From JASLDZ01 sp964242895 (lineage in GTDB: Bacteria > Pseudomonadota > Alphaproteobacteria > Caulobacterales > Caulobacteraceae), in the NCBI GenBank assembly GCA_964242895.1, contig CAXTBN010000007.1, forward strand, positions 1 through 64,000: 64,000 bases of DNA, given 5' to 3'. A model generated the notes under the pieces. The model searched no databases. It was not told where the DNA came from and worked only from the letters and a program-made list of their open reading frames with translations. Below are positions 36,443-44,923 of the stretch, one piece after another (within the stretch, counting starts at the first letter, position 1; every line of letters starts with the position of its first letter). Position numbers and translations under genes: made by a program.

Positions 36443-37774
36443 TCAGCCGTCGCGCTGGAAGGGATAGAAGCCCGATCCGAGGCGCAGCAGCGTCGTGAGC
36501 TCGTCCAGCGCGGCGCGGCCCTCGTCCAGAAGCTGCGGGTCGGCGAGGTCGGCGGGGAGCAGGCGGTCGCGCCAGCGGCGGCGCGCGAGGTCGGCGAGAC
36601 GCGCGTGCAGGGCGGCGTCGAGGCGCTGGGCGGGGTTGGCGGCCGCCAGCTCCTCGGGCGTGAGCGACAGGCGCAGGCGCAGGCAGGCGGGGCCGCCGCC
36701 GTTGCGCATGCTCTCGCGCACCTCGACGACCTCCACCCGTCCGATCGGCCCGTTGCCGTCGGTGATCCGCTCGGCGACGGCGCGGGCGCGCGGGCTGCGC
36801 TGCACCTCCGCGGGCGCGACCAGCACGAGGCGGTCGTCGCCGGGCGGCCGCACGAGCATGGAGTTGAACAGGTAGGAGCCGATCGCGTCGGCCAGCGGCA
36901 GCTCGGCTTCGGAGACCACCACGAACTCGGGCGCGAACAGACCGTCGGCGGCGCGGCGCACGGCCTCGTGGACGGCGGCGGTGTCGGCGAAGGCGGCCTC
37001 GTGGTGGAGCAGGCACGCGCCCGCGCCCACGCACACCACATCGTTGTGGAACGCCCCCGCCGCGACCGCCCGTTCGGACTGGCGCGCGAAGACCGGGCGG
37101 CGCACGCCGTGTCGGCGAGCGAGCGCCTGGGCCGCGAGGTCGGTCTGGCGCGCCAGCGAGAGCTCGCCGCCCCCGCGGCCCCAGACGAACAGCTCCACCC
37201 CCTCCCCGCCCTCCGGGTCGGCCAGGCGCACGTGGTTGGCCCCGCCCTCGTCGGCGAAGCGCGCCTGCGCCGGCAGGGGCGCGTGGACGGCGAAGCGCGC
37301 CGGGTCGGGCAGGAGCGCGCGCAGGGCGCGGCCCGTCTGCTCCGGCTCCAGGCTGCGGTGGAGGTTGCTGATGAGGTTGGCGGGCGTCAGGTGCACGCGG
37401 CCGTCCGCGGCGTCGGCGCTGGGCGTCACCGTGGCGGCGTTGGCGGCCCACATGGCGCTGGCCGAGCCGGCGGCGGCCAGCGATTCCGGCGCGTCGCGGG
37501 CGGCGCGCTCCAGCACGCGCCCGTCGGAGCCGGCGAAGCCGAGGGTGCGCAGGAAGGCGACGTCGGGCCGCTCGTGCGGGGGCAGGACGAACTGCGGCAG
37601 GCCTAGTGCGGTCAGCCGCGCCATCTTGTCCAGGCCCTGCAGGGCGGCCGCCCGCGGGTTCGAGACCAGTCCCTCGTTCGCGGCGCTGGCGAGGTTGCCC
37701 GTGGCGAGGCCGGCGAAGCTGTGCGTCGGGCCGACCAGGCCGTCGGCGTTGGCCTCGACGGCCTCGCGGGTCAC
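36443..37774 (-). CDS. astB: N-succinylarginine dihydrolase
   Basis: This 443-residue enzyme performs the second step of the arginine succinyltransferase pathway, releasing two NH3 and CO2 to give N-succinylornithine. AstB signatures are ADGLVGPTHSFAGLATGNLAS at the start, FHNDVVCVGAGACLLHHE (active-site His region), YLFNSMLV and MRNGGGPACLRLRL, where the catalytic Cys lies. Length agrees with other AstB proteins. The GTG at 37774 overlaps the astD stop, so translation is coupled. It is the last gene of an astA-astD-astB operon. Confidence 0.95.
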   Translation of the reverse strand: MTREAVEANADGLVGPTHSFAGLATGNLASAANEGLVSNPRAAALQGLDKMARLTALGLPQFVLPPHERPDVAFLRTLGFAGSDGRVLERAARDAPESLAAAGSASAMWAANAATVTPSADAADGRVHLTPANLISNLHRSLEPEQTGRALRALLPDPARFAVHAPLPAQARFADEGGANHVRLADPEGGEGVELFVWGRGGGELSLARQTDLAAQALARRHGVRRPVFARQSERAVAAGAFHNDVVCVGAGACLLHHEAAFADTAAVHEAVRRAADGLFAPEFVVVSEAELPLADAIGSYLFNSMLVRPPGDDRLVLVAPAEVQRSPRARAVAERITDGNGPIGRVEVVEVRESMRNGGGPACLRLRLSLTPEELAAANPAQRLDAALHARLADLARRRWRDRLLPADLADPQLLDEGRAALDELTTLLRLGSGFYPFQRDG

Positions 37775-39231
37775 ATCAGACCCCGGATCTCGCCGGTGGT
37801 GTCGCGGACAGCGCCGGCCTCGAAGCTGGCGACCGGATAGGCGCAGTAGTCGGCGGCGTAGTAGGCGCCCGGGCGGCCGTTGCCGCTCTCGCCCAGGCCG
37901 CCGAAGGGCATGGCGGCCGCCGCGCCCGTGGTCGGCCGGTTCCAGTTCACCACGCCCGCGCGGCTGAGGTGGAGGAAACGGCGCCACAGCTCCGGGTCGT
38001 CGCTCAGCAAGCCGGCGGACAGGCCGAAGCGCGTGGCGTTGGCCGCCTCCACCGCCGCCTCGAAGCTCGCGACGCGGCGGACCTGCAGCACGGGCGCGAA
38101 GATCTCGCCGTCGGGGACGTCGACGCCGGTCACGTCCAGCAGGGCGGAGGTGATGAAGGCGTCGGAGAGGCCGTCGACGCGCCCGAGCGACCGGACCGGG
38201 CGAGCGCCGGCGGCCTCCAGCGCCATCACCGCCGAGCGAGCGGCCTCCGCCGCGCGAGCTGAGATCAACGGGCCCATGAAGGGCTCCTCCGCCCCGTCCC
38301 ACGGTCCGACGCGCAGACGATCCGCAAGCGCGGCGACGGCGTCGACCACTGCGGCGCCCCAGGCGTCATCAGGCAGGATCAGCCGTCTCGCGCAGGAGCA
38401 CCGCTGGCCGGTGGTGACGTAGGCCGACTGCACCACCAGGGCGGCGACGGCCTCCGGCTCGCCCGCGCCCCACGCCACCAGCGGGTTGTCGCCGCCGAGC
38501 TCCAAGGCCAGCGTCACCTCCGGCCGGTCCACGAAGGCGCGGCGGAAGACGCGGCCGGCGTCGGCGGAGCCGGTGAACAGCAGGCCGTCGATCCGCTGCT
38601 CCAGGAGCGCCGCGCCCGTCTCGCGCCCGCCCTGCACCAAGTTCAGGACGCCCGGCGGCAGACCGGCGGCTTCCCAGCACTCCATGGCGCGCACGCCCGC
38701 GAGCGGCGTCTCCTCGCTCGGCTTGAACACCACCGTGTCGCCCGCGATCAGGGCCGGCACGATGTGGCCGTTGGGCAGGTGGCCGGGAAAGTTGAACGGC
38801 CCCAGCACCGCCATGACGCCGTGCGGGCGGTGGCGCAGCACGGCGCGGCCGAAGGCGGTGGCCTGCTCGCGCTCGCCCGTGCGCTCGGCGTCGGCGGCGA
38901 TGGAGACCTCGACCTTGGCGGCCATGGAGGCCACCTCCGCGCGCGTCTCCCACAGCGCCTTGCCCGTCTCGCGGCTAAGGTCGCGGGCGATCGGCTCGGC
39001 GCGCGTCTCCAGCTCCGCGCGGAAGCGGCGCACGACGGCGAGGCGCTCCTCGTGCGGGAGGTCGGCCCAGCCGCGGAAGGCGGCGCGCGCGGCGGCGACC
39101 GCGTCGGCGCAGTCGGCGGGCGAGGCGGTGGCGCCCTCCCAGACGACTTCGCCTGCCGCCGGGTCGAGCGAGCGCAGGATAGCGGCGCGCCCCTCCTGCC
39201 AGCGGCCATCGATGTGGAGCCCGCCGGTCAC
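37771..39231 (-). CDS. astD: N-succinylglutamate 5-semialdehyde dehydrogenase
   Basis: This 486-residue aldehyde dehydrogenase belongs to the AstD branch, oxidising N-succinylglutamate semialdehyde to N-succinylglutamate with NAD+. Clear motifs are VLGPFNFPGHLPNGHIVPAL (cofactor loop with the catalytic Asn), LALELGGDNPLV (general base Glu) and YVTTGQRCSCARRL, which carries the catalytic Cys. The GTG at 39231 overlaps the astA stop. The step it catalyses comes after AstC (transaminase), which is not in this cluster. Confidence 0.95.
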   Translation of the reverse strand: MTGGLHIDGRWQEGRAAILRSLDPAAGEVVWEGATASPADCADAVAAARAAFRGWADLPHEERLAVVRRFRAELETRAEPIARDLSRETGKALWETRAEVASMAAKVEVSIAADAERTGEREQATAFGRAVLRHRPHGVMAVLGPFNFPGHLPNGHIVPALIAGDTVVFKPSEETPLAGVRAMECWEAAGLPPGVLNLVQGGRETGAALLEQRIDGLLFTGSADAGRVFRRAFVDRPEVTLALELGGDNPLVAWGAGEPEAVAALVVQSAYVTTGQRCSCARRLILPDDAWGAAVVDAVAALADRLRVGPWDGAEEPFMGPLISARAAEAARSAVMALEAAGARPVRSLGRVDGLSDAFITSALLDVTGVDVPDGEIFAPVLQVRRVASFEAAVEAANATRFGLSAGLLSDDPELWRRFLHLSRAGVVNWNRPTTGAAAAMPFGGLGESGNGRPGAYYAADYCAYPVASFEAGAVRDTTGEIRGLM

Positions 39232-40235
39232 GGGCGCACCCGCAGGCGCTCGCCCGGCTCGGCCCCGAGCGCGCGCAGCGCCTCGGCCGGCAGGCGGATG
39301 CGGTCGCCGTCGAGTTCGGCGGGCGCGCGCACCGCGCGAAAGCCCTCCACCCGGTCCAGCGCCACCAGCCGCACAGCGGAGCCGGGCGCGGCCTCCTCGG
39401 CCTCCAGGCGCACAGGGCGGCTCTCGGCCAGCGTGTGCAGCGCGTCGCGCGGGCAGCTTACCGTGGGGCCGCCGTCGAAGATGTCCACCAGCCCCGTCTC
39501 GCGGAAGCCCTCGCGGGCCAGGAGCGCGCGTGCGGCCTCCCCCTCCCGATGCACGCGGCCCACCGCCTGACGCGCGCCCTCCGGCAGGAGCTCGAGGTAG
39601 ATCGGGTGGCGGGGCGCGAGGTCCAGGATGAACTGGCCGTCGGTGGAGGCGCTCATCAGGTCGGCCTGGTCGAAGGGCAGGCGGAAGAACTTGCAGCCGA
39701 CCGCCTCCCAGAAGGGGCAGCCGCCGTCGTCGTCGAACCAGCCGCGCAACTCGGCCAGCACCTGCTCGGCGAAGCGCGTCGGCTCCGCGGCGATCAGGAG
39801 GTAGCGGCTGAGGGCCAGCAGCGCGCCCGCTCCGCCGCGCCGCCGCTCGGGCCGTAGGAACAGGGAGCCCACCTCCGTCCAGCCCGCGCACTCGTTCACC
39901 AGCACCAGGGCGCCGTGGTCGAAGCGCGCGCCGGTGGCGGCCGAGTGCTGCGCCAGCGTGACGCGCCGGAAGGAGAAGAACGGTCGCTTCAGCCCGACCG
40001 CCGCCTTGACGCTGCACACGCCCGCGACCGCGCCCGTGTCGGCGTCGTCCAGCATGAGCGTGTACCAAGCCTCAACCGGGGCGACGGCCCCCGCGAAGCT
40101 CGCCGCGGAGGTCTCCAGCCGGCCGCGCAGGGTGGGCTCGTCCTCCGGCAGGCTGGTGAAGCCGCGGCCGGAGAGGACGGCCAGCTCGTGCAGCGCCGCA
40201 TAGTCGTCGGGCCCCGCGGGGCGCACCACCAGCAT
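39228..40235 (-). CDS. astA: Arginine N-succinyltransferase
   Basis: This 335-residue acyltransferase with a GNAT-like fold transfers succinyl from succinyl-CoA to the alpha-amino group of arginine, the first step of the AST pathway. Signatures include FSFRRVTLAQHS, VGSLFLRPERRRGGAGALLALSRY (CoA-binding R/Q-x-x-G-x-G/A equivalent), MSASTDGQFILDLAPRHPIYLELLP and FDGGPTVSCP. It is the first gene of astADB and is divergent from folD with an 80-bp shared promoter region. Confidence 0.95.
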   Translation of the reverse strand: MLVVRPAGPDDYAALHELAVLSGRGFTSLPEDEPTLRGRLETSAASFAGAVAPVEAWYTLMLDDADTGAVAGVCSVKAAVGLKRPFFSFRRVTLAQHSAATGARFDHGALVLVNECAGWTEVGSLFLRPERRRGGAGALLALSRYLLIAAEPTRFAEQVLAELRGWFDDDGGCPFWEAVGCKFFRLPFDQADLMSASTDGQFILDLAPRHPIYLELLPEGARQAVGRVHREGEAARALLAREGFRETGLVDIFDGGPTVSCPRDALHTLAESRPVRLEAEEAAPGSAVRLVALDRVEGFRAVRAPAELDGDRIRLPAEALRALGAEPGERLRVRP

Positions 40236-40315
40236 GGCGGGTGAGTAGCCGATGCGACCGGGCGCGGTAACCCCGCCCCTACCGCCGGCGCGCCCGCGCC
40301 GCTAAAGCCGCGCCC

Positions 40316-41224
40316 ATGTCGCAAGCCGAGATCATCGACGGCAAGGCCTTCGCCGCCCGCCTGCGCGCCCGCATCGGCGAAGCGGTGAGCGAGTTGGGCG
40401 CGGACCGCGGCTTCACCCCCGGACTGGCGGTGGTGATCGTGGGCGAGGATCCGGCCAGCACCATCTACGTGCGCTCCAAGGGCGAGGCGACGCGCGAGGC
40501 CGGCATGCACTCGGTCACGCACCGCCTGCCGGTGGAGACCGGGCAGGCCGAGCTCCTGGCGCTGGTGGCGCGGCTGAACGCGGACGACGCGATCGACGGG
40601 ATCCTGGTCCAGCTGCCGCTGCCGCCGCAGATCGACGCGGGCGCGGTGCTGGCGGCCATCGATCCCGACAAGGACGTGGACGGCTTCCACGTGGTCAACG
40701 CCGGCCGGCTGGCCGTGGGCCGGGCGGGGCTCGTGCCCTGCACGCCGCTGGGGTGCCTGATCCTGCTGCAGGACGCGCTGGGCGACCTCTCAGGGCTCGA
40801 GGCGGTGGTGGTGGGCCGATCCAACATCGTCGGAAAGCCCGTAGCGCAGCTGCTGCTCGCGGCGGACTGCACGGTCACGATCGCCCACTCGCGCACGCGC
40901 GACCTGCCGGCCGTGTGCCGCCGGGCGGACATCCTCGTGGCGGCCGTGGGACGGCCGGAGATGGTGCGCGGCACGTGGATCAAGCCGGGCGCGACGGTGA
41001 TCGACGTGGGCGTCAACCGCGTGCCCTCGCGCGACCCGCAGAAAGCGGCGGAGGGCAAGACGCGCGTCACGGGCGACGTGATGTTTGCGGAGGCGGCGGA
41101 GGTCGCCGGCCGCATCACGCCCGTTCCCGGCGGCGTCGGCCCTATGACCATCGCCTGCCTGCTGCGCAACACGGTCACCGCCGCCTGTCTCCGTCGAGGT
41201 CTGGCGCCGCCGGCGCTGAACTGA
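40316..41224 (+). CDS. folD: Bifunctional methylene-THF dehydrogenase/methenyl-THF cyclohydrolase
   Basis: This is a 302-residue cytoplasmic enzyme interconverting 5,10-methylene- and 10-formyl-THF for purine, formyl-Met and one-carbon metabolism. Motifs are STIYVRSKGEAT (catalytic Lys region), GILVQLPLPPQID, DPDKDVDGFH, VVVGRSNIVGKP (NADP-binding) and PVPGGVGPMTIACLL. It could accept one-carbon units derived from formate, though the formate dehydrogenase in this window consumes formate by oxidation instead. Monocistronic, 90 bp before the next gene. Confidence 0.97.
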   Translation: MSQAEIIDGKAFAARLRARIGEAVSELGADRGFTPGLAVVIVGEDPASTIYVRSKGEATREAGMHSVTHRLPVETGQAELLALVARLNADDAIDGILVQLPLPPQIDAGAVLAAIDPDKDVDGFHVVNAGRLAVGRAGLVPCTPLGCLILLQDALGDLSGLEAVVVGRSNIVGKPVAQLLLAADCTVTIAHSRTRDLPAVCRRADILVAAVGRPEMVRGTWIKPGATVIDVGVNRVPSRDPQKAAEGKTRVTGDVMFAEAAEVAGRITPVPGGVGPMTIACLLRNTVTAACLRRGLAPPALN

Positions 41225-41314
41225 AGGACACGCCCGCACCCCTGGTCGGTGAACGGCTTTTTAAGCGGGTGTGGATGAAATGAGGGTCTTCGCCCGCAAG
41301 AAGACTGCGCGTCC

Positions 41315-43702
41315 ATGACCTTCCTGCGCCTCAGCCACGATCCCGGACTGCTGCTGGCCGCCTTGGCGGTCTGCGGACTGTCCGCCTTCTCCGTCTTCCG
41401 CATCCGCTGGCGCATGGGCGTGGTGCGCGGCGGGGCGTGGCACGTGTGGGTGTTCCTGGCCGCGGCGTCGGCGGGAGCGGGCATGTGGGGCACGCACATG
41501 CTGGCCGTACTCGCCGAGCGTTCGGGCATGCGGACGGGCTTCGACCCGTTGGGGACGCTGGGGTCCCTGGCGGTGGCGGTGGTCGGCGCACACCTGTCGC
41601 TCGCCCTGGCCTGGAGCGGGCGGGAGCGGCTGCGCGTGGTCACCGGCGGCGTGCTGTTCGCCTTCACCGTCGCCGGCATGCACTACACGGCCATCGCCGC
41701 CCAGCACATGGAAGCTGCGCTGCGGTGGGAGCCGATCCTGGTGTGGCTGTCCGCGGTGACGGGCGCGACGCTGTCCGCGGTCGCTCTGCTGATCGCGGGG
41801 CGCGCGACCCGGCTCCCCCGCCAGGTCGCGGGCGCGGCGACGCTGGCCGCAAGCGTGTTGGCGCTGCACTTCATCGGCATGGCGGCGGTGACGATGATCC
41901 CGGACGCCAAGCTCTCCCTGCCCGGCGGCCTGCTGGACCAGACGGCCATGCTGTTCATCGCCTGCCTGATCCCCGGGCTGATGATCTCGGCGGGGCTGGG
42001 CGCCGCCTACCTGGACGACACGTCCAATCGTCGGGCGCAGGCACGCGCGCAGCGGCTCGCCGACGCCACCCGCGAGGGGATCGCGATCCTCGGCTCCGAC
42101 CGCCGCGTCCAGGACTGCAACGCCGCCTTCTGCGGCCTCTGCGGCCTGACGGTGGAGGAGATCCGCGGGCGCGACCTGTGGAGCCTGGTGGTGCTCGACC
42201 AGGAGACGGAGTCGAGGCTGGACCAGCGGCAGGACGCCCACGTGGCCGCCGCCGACGGCACGCGCGTGCCGGTCGCGCTGAAGCTCGCCTTTGTCTCCGA
42301 GCAGGGCGAGGACGCCCGCCCCGGCCTGATCGCCGCCGTCACCGACCTGCGCGAGCAGCGCGCCGCCGAGGCGCGCATCCGCTTCCTGAACGAGCACGAC
42401 GTCGTCACCGGCCTGCCCAACCGCGCCGCCCTGGTGGGCCGCATGGAGGAGGCGATGGCGCGCGTGAAGGCCGGCGACACGGAGAGCCTCGTGCTCCTGG
42501 ACGTGCGGGTGACCAACAGCCAGGAGATCAACACCCTGCACGGCCACGCCGCCGGCGACGCGCTCCTGGCCAAGGTCGGCGAGCGGCTGAAGCGGCTGGC
42601 GGGCGGCCCCGAAGCCACGGCGCGCCTCGGCGGCAACGCCTTCGCCTTCTACATCGTCGGCACGCGCGAGATGGAGGAGGAGTCCGCGAGCGTGTTCTTC
42701 GAGCGCGTCACCTCGGTGCTGCGCCGCCCGTTCGTGTGGAACGCGCAGGCGATCGAGCCGCAGGTGCGCATCGGCGTCGCCGGCGTGCCGCAGGACTCGA
42801 CCAGCGTCGCCGAGCTGATGCTGCACGCCGAGTCCGCGCTGCAGACGCCCGACGAGGAGGGGCGCGACGGCGTGTTCCTGTTCCGCCGCGACCTGCACGA
42901 GGCGCTCAACGCCCAGCGCGCCCTGGCCCACGACCTGCGCCGCGCCATCGCCGCCGACGAGCTGACCGTCTACTACCAGCCCCAGGCGCGGGCCGAGGAC
43001 GGCACGCTCTGCGGCTTCGAGGCGCTGGTGCGCTGGAACCACCCCGAGCTCGGCTTCCTGCCGCCGGACCGCTTCATCGGCGTGGCCGAGTCGAACGGCC
43101 TGATCGGCGCGCTCGGCGAGTGGGTGCTGCGCCGAGCCTGCCTGGACGCCGTCACCTGGCCCAAGCCCGTCACCGTGGCGGTGAACCTGTCGCCCCTGCA
43201 GGTCGGCGAGCCCGGGCTGCCCGCCCGCGTCCACGAGATCCTGCTGGAGACCGGCCTGTCGCCCGGCCGCCTGGAGCTGGAGATCACCGAGAGCGCCCTG
43301 TTCCGCGACTACCAGCGCGCGCTGGACGTGCTGCGTCGCCTCAAGGCCATGGGCATCCGCATCGCCATGGACGACTTCGGCACCGGCTTCTCGTCCCTGT
43401 CCACGCTGCAGTCGTTCCCATTCGACAAGATCAAGATCGACAAGAGCTTCGTGCAGGGCGTGGGCGTGCTGGAGCGCTCCACCGTCATCGTGAAGGCGGT
43501 GCTGGGCATCGGCCGCGGCCTCGCCATCCCGGTGGTGGCCGAGGGCGTCGAGACCGGCGAGCAGATGAGCTTCCTGCGCGACGAGCTGTGCGCCTCCGTC
43601 CAGGGCTACTTCATCGGCAAGCCCGGCCCGGTGGAGCTGCACGCGGACCTCTTCGCCGGCGCGCCCGACGCCAAGCCGCGCCCCCGCCGCGCCGCCGCCT
43701 GA
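41315..43702 (+). CDS. MHYT-PAS-GGDEF(degenerate)-EAL cyclic-di-GMP phosphodiesterase
   Basis: This is a 795-residue membrane sensor. About seven N-terminal helices carry the MHYT repeats (WGTHM near 58, GMHYT at 121-125, LHFIG at 184-188), predicted to bind copper and sense O2, CO or NO. A PAS domain follows (about 245-345). The GGDEF domain has GGNAF at 439-443 in place of GGDEF, so cyclase activity is not expected. The EAL domain begins near 540 with CGFEALVRWNHPELG (E569), ITES, DDFGTGFSS, KIDKSF and VAEGVET, the residues needed for c-di-GMP hydrolysis. It would lower c-di-GMP in response to a gas or redox signal. Flagellar genes lie 7 kb away. Confidence 0.92.
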   Translation: MTFLRLSHDPGLLLAALAVCGLSAFSVFRIRWRMGVVRGGAWHVWVFLAAASAGAGMWGTHMLAVLAERSGMRTGFDPLGTLGSLAVAVVGAHLSLALAWSGRERLRVVTGGVLFAFTVAGMHYTAIAAQHMEAALRWEPILVWLSAVTGATLSAVALLIAGRATRLPRQVAGAATLAASVLALHFIGMAAVTMIPDAKLSLPGGLLDQTAMLFIACLIPGLMISAGLGAAYLDDTSNRRAQARAQRLADATREGIAILGSDRRVQDCNAAFCGLCGLTVEEIRGRDLWSLVVLDQETESRLDQRQDAHVAAADGTRVPVALKLAFVSEQGEDARPGLIAAVTDLREQRAAEARIRFLNEHDVVTGLPNRAALVGRMEEAMARVKAGDTESLVLLDVRVTNSQEINTLHGHAAGDALLAKVGERLKRLAGGPEATARLGGNAFAFYIVGTREMEEESASVFFERVTSVLRRPFVWNAQAIEPQVRIGVAGVPQDSTSVAELMLHAESALQTPDEEGRDGVFLFRRDLHEALNAQRALAHDLRRAIAADELTVYYQPQARAEDGTLCGFEALVRWNHPELGFLPPDRFIGVAESNGLIGALGEWVLRRACLDAVTWPKPVTVAVNLSPLQVGEPGLPARVHEILLETGLSPGRLELEITESALFRDYQRALDVLRRLKAMGIRIAMDDFGTGFSSLSTLQSFPFDKIKIDKSFVQGVGVLERSTVIVKAVLGIGRGLAIPVVAEGVETGEQMSFLRDELCASVQGYFIGKPGPVELHADLFAGAPDAKPRPRRAAA

Positions 43703-43741
43703 CGTTGCCGCCCGGCGCCGGCGGCGGCTAGGCTGGCGCCC

Positions 43742-44794
43742 ATGCACCGCGCCGTCCTCGCCGCCCTCGCCCTCGCCCTCCTGTCCGCGCCGGCGCGGAC
43801 GGCGGAGCGGCCGCGGTGGGCTCTGGTGATCCACGGCGGGGCGGGCGTGATCGAGCGCGGGGCCATGGACCCGAGGACGGAGGCCGCCTATCGCGCCGCC
43901 ATGTCCGACGCCCTCGCCCGCGGCCGCGCCGTGCTGGAGCGCGGCGGCCCGGCGATGGACGCGGTGGAGGCCGTGATCCGCGGCCTGGAGGACGACCCGC
44001 TGTTCAACGCGGGCCACGGCGCCGTCTTCACCGAGGCCGGCCGCAACGAACTCGACGCCGCTGTGATGGACGGCGCCACCCTGAACGCGGGCGCGGTCGC
44101 GGGCGTCACGCGTACGCGCCACCCCATCAGCTTGGCCCGCGCCGTCATGGAGAAGAGCGGCCACGTCATGCTGATCGGCGACGGCGCGGACCGCTTCGCC
44201 GCCTCGCAGGGGCTGGAGCAGGTCCCGCCCTCGTTCTTCTTCACCGAGCGGCGCTGGCAGAGCCTCGTCAAGCAGCTGCGCAAGGAGGGCCGCCCCGTTC
44301 CCGCCCGTCCCGAAGGCGCGCCGCCCGAGCCGCAGACGCCCGTCGCGCAGATCGAGCCGGAGGACGCCCACAGGTTCGGCACGGTCGGCGTGACCGCCCT
44401 CGATGCGCAGGGCCACGTCGCCGCGGGCACCTCCACGGGCGGCGTGCAGGCCAAGCGCTGGGGCCGCGTGGGCGACAGTCCGATCATCGGCGCGGGCACC
44501 TACGCCTCCGACCGGTCCTGCGCCGTGTCGGCCACCGGCTCCGGCGAGTACTTCATCCGGCTGACGGTCGCCCGCGAGATCTGCGCGCTGGTGCAGTACC
44601 GGGGCATGCCCCTGCAGGCGGCCGCCGACGAGGTGGTGCAGAAGCGCCTGGGCGCGATCGGCGGCGACGGCGGCGTGATCGCGGTCGCGCCCGACGGCCA
44701 GACCGCCTGGAGCTTCAACACCTCCGGCATGTACCGCGCCCGGCAGACGGCCGGCGGCGCCCCGCAGGTGGGGATCTACAAGGACGAGCCCTGA
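43742..44794 (+). CDS. Periplasmic isoaspartyl peptidase / L-asparaginase
   Basis: This 350-residue Ntn-hydrolase is made as a precursor that cleaves itself before Thr214 (FGTVGVTALD), the nucleophile. It has a signal peptide (RAVLAALALALLSAPARTA). The alpha part has WALVIHGGAGVIERG and NAGHGAVFTEAG; the beta part has AGTSTGGVQAKRWGRVGDSPIIGAGTYA and SATGSGEYFIR. It hydrolyses isoaspartyl dipeptides and asparagine. Export to the periplasm is unusual for IaaA-like enzymes but supported by the leader. It lies 39 bp after the c-di-GMP gene. Confidence 0.92.
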   Translation: MHRAVLAALALALLSAPARTAERPRWALVIHGGAGVIERGAMDPRTEAAYRAAMSDALARGRAVLERGGPAMDAVEAVIRGLEDDPLFNAGHGAVFTEAGRNELDAAVMDGATLNAGAVAGVTRTRHPISLARAVMEKSGHVMLIGDGADRFAASQGLEQVPPSFFFTERRWQSLVKQLRKEGRPVPARPEGAPPEPQTPVAQIEPEDAHRFGTVGVTALDAQGHVAAGTSTGGVQAKRWGRVGDSPIIGAGTYASDRSCAVSATGSGEYFIRLTVAREICALVQYRGMPLQAAADEVVQKRLGAIGGDGGVIAVAPDGQTAWSFNTSGMYRARQTAGGAPQVGIYKDEP

Positions 44795-44923
44795 GGCCGG
44801 AGCGGGCGCAGCGCGATTCACCGCTTCCGCCCGCTGCGCGTCCGTGCGTTACTCCCCTCTCGCGCGAGTGGGGGGGACCACGCGCGCGGCACGTGCACCG
44901 CCTTCCCCGCCGCTGGACCGTTC

